DNA of 64,000 bases, from positions 1-64,000 of the forward strand of contig VDFB02262577.1 of NCBI GenBank assembly GCA_007258455.2, in the 5' to 3' direction. Under the pieces are notes generated by a model. The model was not told the origin of the DNA. It did not search any database and saw only the letters and a program-made list of their open reading frames with translations. Source of the DNA: Sequoia sempervirens. Taxonomy: Eukaryota > Streptophyta > Pinopsida > Cupressales > Cupressaceae. Within the stretch, counting starts at the first letter, position 1. The number at the start of each line of letters is the position of its first letter. Positions 59,759 through 64,000 of this stretch are shown piece after piece. The position numbers were made by a program, and so were the translations under genes.

Positions 59759-61500
59759 ATGCATAGAAGAAGAAGAGATGCACTAGGAAGGTTCCTCCCT
59801 GAAAACCTGTTTATTGAACTACCATTTGACCCAACTGATAGCGAACCTGAGGAAAATCCATTCACTTTGTTATTCCAGCAACCAAACATGGCAAATAATC
59901 CACCTCCTACATTTGAGTTTCCAATTGTTCCTTAGAGAGATACTGACAATCTTTAAAAAATTCCCTCTTTCTTCTTTCCAAAGTTTTATGGCCTGGTTAC
60001 GGAAGACCCAGAAACTTTTCTGTTTGAATTTGATATCCTCTATCACAGTTATGACTACAACATGGACGCTCATAAATTGAAGTTATTTCCTTCCACCTTG
60101 AAGGAAGGATCTCTCAAATGGTTCATGAGTCTGGGAAGAGGTGTTGTAGATAGTTGGGCCGCCATGCAGACGAAATTCCTTGAAAAGTATAAGGAATATT
60201 GTAAGAGTGCCAGCAAAGGTGATGACATATTCTGAATTCAGCAGAAGGAGGATGAAAGTCTAGAAGATTATATTTCCAGATTTTTGTTTTCACTAAAGAG
60301 GAACTCAAACCATACTCTCAATGAGGACTCTTAGAAACTACTCTTTCTAAGGGGAATCAGTGATGCCTGTATAGACGCCCTGGACATGATGGGAGGAGGT
60401 GATATAACCCAACTTCCTTGGGACGATATAAAGAAAATATGTCTTAACTATTCTTGAGCAATAGTTAAAAAAGGTTGAGGACATCATGCTACAGTGGGGA
60501 AGTCTTCTTCTAGTGGAGTTTCTCGGATGGAGATAACATATTTGCTGTCTGATTTCAAGTAGGACATCATTAATAATATGGCTACACAACTAGACACCAT
60601 GCAACGTCGAAAGAAACATGAGGAAGCTGAGGTAGTTTTGGTTGAGTTTTGTCCATACTGCAGACAGAAGAAGTGTGACTGCAGATGCAAGATGGTGGCT
60701 AATTTGGAAACCAGGCAACTACCTACTGACTTCAAACTAGTAGAAGGTGATGATGATCAAGTGTTCTTTGTTGCGCAAAGGAGACCATGGGCCCAAAGAC
60801 AAGGTATGCCTCAAGATCCTTTAACTTTTGGTAATCCTTATTCTAGCTATAATAACCAATGGCAACATGCATATGGACCACCAACACCTTGGAATCCACC
60901 TCAACCAAGTTAGCCTAATTATCAGAACCCACAATGGCAATCTCCTCAAGGAGGTTGGCAGCAGCCACAAGGACAATGGACCCCACCTTTAGGTAATTGG
61001 CAGCAAAATCCTCAATGGAGAGGTCCTCAACAATGGCAAAACCAGTCATCTAGATTCCTACAGCTTCCACAGCCACAACCACAGGCCCTCATGCCACCTC
61101 CTGCAGCAACTGCCACAAATCCTGGCTCTCCAAAGCAAATGCCTATGCCTGCCCAGCCCTTGCCAAATCCTAATAATAAGCAACAACAGCAGCCATAGCA
61201 ACCTACATATCTTGCCGAAGCAAACCAATATCAAGCTTATGCCTTAAATGTTAATGACATCCATTTGAGCTTTGGAACTACTTTACCTGCTCCTAAACCA
61301 CCTCTGATTACTAAAATACCAGATTCTCCCCTTGAAGAATCCATTGCACCTGTTGATCCTACTGAGCATATGCCTATAACCGATACAGTTTCTAAGGAAC
61401 CTATTTTGCAAAATCAAGACAACCCACCTTTTCCTCAAAGGTTGCAAAGTACTGAATCTAAATCCATGGAAGAACCCACTTTTGACATTCTGGATTAGCC
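59759..61500 (+). pseudogene. gag: Gypsy gag, inactivated by in-frame stops
   Basis: It starts at ATG 59759 (MHRRRRDALGRFLPENL). The gag core begins near 59975 with KFYGLVTEDPETFLFEFDI, then LKLFPSTLKEGSLKWFMSL (60075-60130), WAAMQTKFLEKY and ESLEDYISRFLFSLKRNSNH (60255-60315). It is followed by FCPYCRQKKCDCRCKMV (60647-60697) in the zinc-knuckle position, although the spacing is not a normal CCHC. A Pro/Gln/Trp-rich stretch runs from 60790 to 61200. Stops lie at 59933, 59954, 60233, 60332, 60455, 60476, 60560, 60911, 61196 and 61496. No frameshift was found in gag. Structural role: RNA packaging particle. Confidence 0.85.
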
Positions 61501-62515
61501 CAAGAATGTACAAATTCAAATTCCCTTATTTCAGGCTATTAAAGAAGCCTGTTTGAAGAAGCCTGGACAGAAGAAAAAGGATCCCCAAACAATTCATGTC
61601 TTAGGGAAATTGGCTGATATAATGTTGGGAAATGTATTCATTCTAAAGTATATTGACCCTAGAAGTCCTGCAGTACAGATACATATAAATGGCCAAGTTG
61701 TAAAAAATATTTTGATTGATTTAGGTGATGCCATTAATGTCATGACAAAGCATACTATGGACTCCTTGAACATTTCAAATATTAGGTCTACACCCATAGT
61801 TCTGCAGCTTGCAGATAGCTCCACAGTTAAACCTGATGGGATGGTAGAAGATGTAATTGTCACTCTTGAATCTTGGGAGTATCCTGCTAATTTCACAATA
61901 TTATCAGTTAAGGCAACTTTAGGAGGGTATCCGGTTATCCTTGATAGACCATGGTTAGCAACTGCTGATGATTTTATAGGATCCCGTTCTAGAGATATGA
62001 CCATTTCTTATGGACAGTCCACAAAGAAATTGGCCTTGTATCCGTCTGCTAGACCTCAACCAGATTTGTCCCAACCTATTTGGCCAAACGTGGAGGAAGA
62101 AACTGAAGAAGCCAATTCCTTGGCTCAATTAATGATGCTTCAAAATGATCCATTCTCACAACTTCAGAGTGAGGATGCTCTACTTTTTCAAATTCTGCAG
62201 TTTAATTCTGACATGGGTAGTTCATCTGATCCAAGTGGTAGCCATCTTCAATGTTTCCTGCAACAACCAGATTCTGAGAGTTCACTGCCTAAACTTCCAG
62301 TGCTTTTTCATAATTTGCTTCCACAAGAGGTACAAACATCACATGTAGATTCTATGAGTAATCTCACGAAGCAGATAGAATTGTCTCCAGGTCATTGCTA
62401 TAATGTGAATAGCAAGCTGTCACAATCTCAATAGGATGACTTATTAAAAATGCTACAAGAACAGCATAAAGCTTTTGCATGGGAATATGGGGATATGCAA
62501 GGAATAGATCCTTGA
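61501..62515 (+). pseudogene. pro: Gypsy protease region
   Basis: It is in the same frame as gag, with 293 codons open from 61553 to 62431. The active-site stretch is KNILIDLGDAINVMTKHTMD (about 61707-61766), with hydrophobic-D-L-G as in Athila-type plant proteases (usual D-L-G-A/S-S); the Asp after Gly is unusual. It continues to GGYPVILDRPWLATADDFI (about 61924-61980), where the family has ILGRPWLAT, so Gly is now Asp. An acidic linker follows at 62085-62330. Stops at 62432 and 62513 separate it from RT. Confidence 0.82.
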
Positions 62516-63360
62516 GTTTGTACTCATAGGATATATATCAAAGAAGATTGCTCACTAGTTAGACAACCTCAAAGAAGAGTAAATCCAACACTTAGAGAAA
62601 TAGTGAAAAATGAACTTCAAAAGTTGCTTGATGCTGGTTTTATTTACCCAATCTCTGACAGTCAATGGGTTTCTCCATTATTCATTGTCCCCAAGAAAGG
62701 ATTAAAATGGAGTGTGTGTAGATTACAGAGAATTGAACAATGCCACTAAAAAAGATCACTTTCCACTACCTTTTGTAGACCAAGTACTAGACTCACTATC
62801 TGGGAAAAGATATTTTTCCTTTTTGGATGGTTATAGTGGGTACAATCAAATAAAAATTGCCCCTAAGGATCAAGATAAGACCAATTTTACCTGTCCATGG
62901 GGAACATTTGCTTATTCAGTCCTGCCTTTTGGTCTATGCAATGCACCAACAACATTTCAGAGAGCAGTAATTAGTATCTTTGCTGATATATCTCATCAAT
63001 GTATGGAAATTTATATGGATCATTTCACTACCTATGGAGTCACATTTGAAATAGCACTGGTGAATTTACAAAAAGTATTGAAAAGGTACAGAGAGCAAAA
63101 TTTGTCTCTAAACAGTGAAAAGTATTTTCTAATGATGGAAGAAGGTATTGTTCTAGGTCATCATATTTCAAAAAATAGAATTCAGGTTGACCCTGCTAAA
63201 ATTGAAGTAATTCAGAATTTACAAACTCCTGCAAAACAAAAAGATGTCAGAAGTTTCCTTCACCATGTAGGGTATTATAGGAGGTTTATAAAAGATTTTA
63301 GTAAAATTGCTAGCCCACTTTATGCCTTGTTAACTAAGGATTCTCAATTTGAGTGGACAA
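62516..63360 (+). pseudogene. pol: Gypsy reverse transcriptase, frameshifted and with a mutated active site
   Basis: The N-terminal part reads QPQRRVNPTLREIVKNELQK and WVSPLFIVPKKG in the gag frame. A 2-bp loss in a GT run near 62710 shifts the frame. RT then continues VCVDYRELNNATKKDHFPLP (62713), FSFLDGYSGYNQIKIAP and GTFAYSVLPFGLCNAPTTFQ (62900). The catalytic motif is IYMDHFTTYG (63010-63040), where family members have Met/Val/Leu-Asp-Asp, so the second Asp is His. EEGIVLGHHISKNRIQVDP follows at 63138, then the connection domain (VRSFLHHVGYYRRFIKDFSK). Confidence 0.9.
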
Positions 63361-64000
63361 AGGCATGTGAAAAATCCTTCCTGCAACTAAAAGACTTGCT
63401 TACTCAAGCCCCTGTTCTTCAAGGTCCAAAATGGAATTTTCCTTTTCACATACATGTTGATGCATCTGATTTTGGTATAGGAGCAGTTTTAAGTCAAAAA
63501 GAAAATTCAATTGAGCATGCTATTTATTTTATCAGCAAAAACCTTCAAGGTCCTGAGCTCAATTACACTGTCACAAAAAGGAATTGCTTGCAGTAGTGTA
63601 TGCTTTAAATAAATTTAGGCATTATGTAACAAGTTATCAGATATTCATCCATACTGACCATGCAACAATCAAGTATCTGATGAACAAACCTGCCATTTCT
63701 GGTAGATTGGCACGATGGCTCCTGTTGTTACAAGAATTTGACATTACAATAATTGACAAACTAGGAAGAGCTAATGTTGTAGCTGACTTTTTATCAAGAC
63801 TTCAATTAGCTACACCTGTTGAAAATAAGGTCATTGATGATAAGTTTCCAGATGAACACTTGTTCTCCATTGTTGCACATACACCATGGTATGCAGACAT
63901 TGCCAATTATCTAGCAACAAACAAAATACCAGCTCACTTTTCCCCAAAAGAAAAGAAGTTGTTAATAGAGAAAAGTTTAAATTTTTCATGGATTGCAAAT
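63361..64000 (+). pseudogene. pol: Gypsy RNase H and start of the integrase side, cut by the window
   Basis: IHVDASDFGIGAVLSQKEN (63452) is the first catalytic block. At about 63580 one A is missing from an A run, ending the frame a few codons on at the TAG. In the next frame the text continues LLAVVYALNKFRHYV (63590-63630), FIHTDHATIKYLMNKPA with the T-D-H motif (about 63645), and ADFLSRLQLATP (63783). The last visible part, KIPAHFSPKEKKLLIEKS, is the usual linker before the integrase zinc finger, which lies beyond the edge. Confidence 0.88.

Larger units (their letters stand above)
58340..64000 (+). mobile_element. Ty3/gypsy element (Athila/Tat-like), 5' part, runs off the right edge
   Basis: An LTR of about 1.3 kb (58340 to about 59634) is followed by a tRNA-Asp-type primer site and then gag, protease, RT and RNase H in order. 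Gag and protease stay in one frame for 2.7 kb with 12 stops but no frameshift. Two small deletions then shift the frame before RT and before the end of RNase H. No second LTR is in the window, so the full length is unknown. The protease D-L-G motif and the RT text (GIVLGHHIS) point to the Athila/Tat branch rather than chromoviruses. Confidence 0.88.

Noticed and set aside
61594..62004. 136-codon minus-strand frame
   Set aside because: Shadow of the protease frame on the plus strand, which has recognisable motifs.
1..64000. CRISPR arrays, bacterial operons, tRNA or rRNA genes
   Set aside because: None seen. Repeats here are LTRs, TIR elements, microsatellites and degenerate arrays typical of plant nuclear DNA.

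Overview
This is AT-rich plant nuclear DNA with no bacterial, organellar or viral genome organisation. The many nested and decayed retrotransposons, very long LTRs, plant-type TATA boxes and near absence of intact genes suggest a large-genome seed plant, probably a gymnosperm. That taxonomic call is inference from general character, not from a marker gene. No rRNA, tRNA or CRISPR array was seen. Almost every open frame in the window is either spurious or a fragment of a dead element.

Layout, left to right. 1-468 is a broken coding fragment of unknown identity. 2283-8923 is a complete LTR element with 1.6 kb LTRs, a perfect 5-bp target duplication (ATCAT) and a non-coding interior (LARD-like). 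13613-20646 is a dead Ty3/gypsy chromovirus with gag, protease, RT, RNase H, integrase and chromodomain, whose RT is split by a 790-bp TIR transposon. 20853-31305 is interpreted as a 10.45-kb Helitron. It carries a decayed Pif1-type helicase on the minus strand, and its undisrupted insertion site is preserved elsewhere in the window at 9563/9564. 31500-33001 and about 42380-43260 are two decayed minus-strand coding regions with acidic and coiled-coil character. 33532-35100 holds a 229-bp tandem duplication, a short LTR-like end and a cluster of GCTAG palindromes.

The best candidate for a live gene is a small two-exon gene on the minus strand at 38448-38966. It has a TATA box, a mini-uORF, a 78-codon first exon with exact 14-residue acidic repeats, a 114-nt intron with good splice signals, and an AATAAA signal. 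The predicted 88-residue product is a Met/Asp/Glu repeat followed by KRKR and KRRR clusters. I recognise no family.

44460-58338 is a very large element bounded by two 3.4-kb direct repeats. It has a tRNA-Arg-type primer site facing the minus strand and a long decayed reading frame on the opposite (plus) strand with its own TATA box. 58340-64000 is the 5' LTR, gag, protease, RT and RNase H of an Athila/Tat-like gypsy element running off the window. It is inactivated mainly by single-transition stop codons.

Four copies of one roughly 790-bp TIR family (11920, 17163, 43494, 52588) lie across the window. Two have perfect 4-bp target duplications, which does not match the common plant DNA-transposon superfamilies. 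Relative timing can be read from nesting: TIR copies are younger than the chromovirus and the large LTR element they interrupt, the Helitron is younger than the repeat it splits, and the 58-kb gypsy element truncates the right-hand 3.4-kb LTR.
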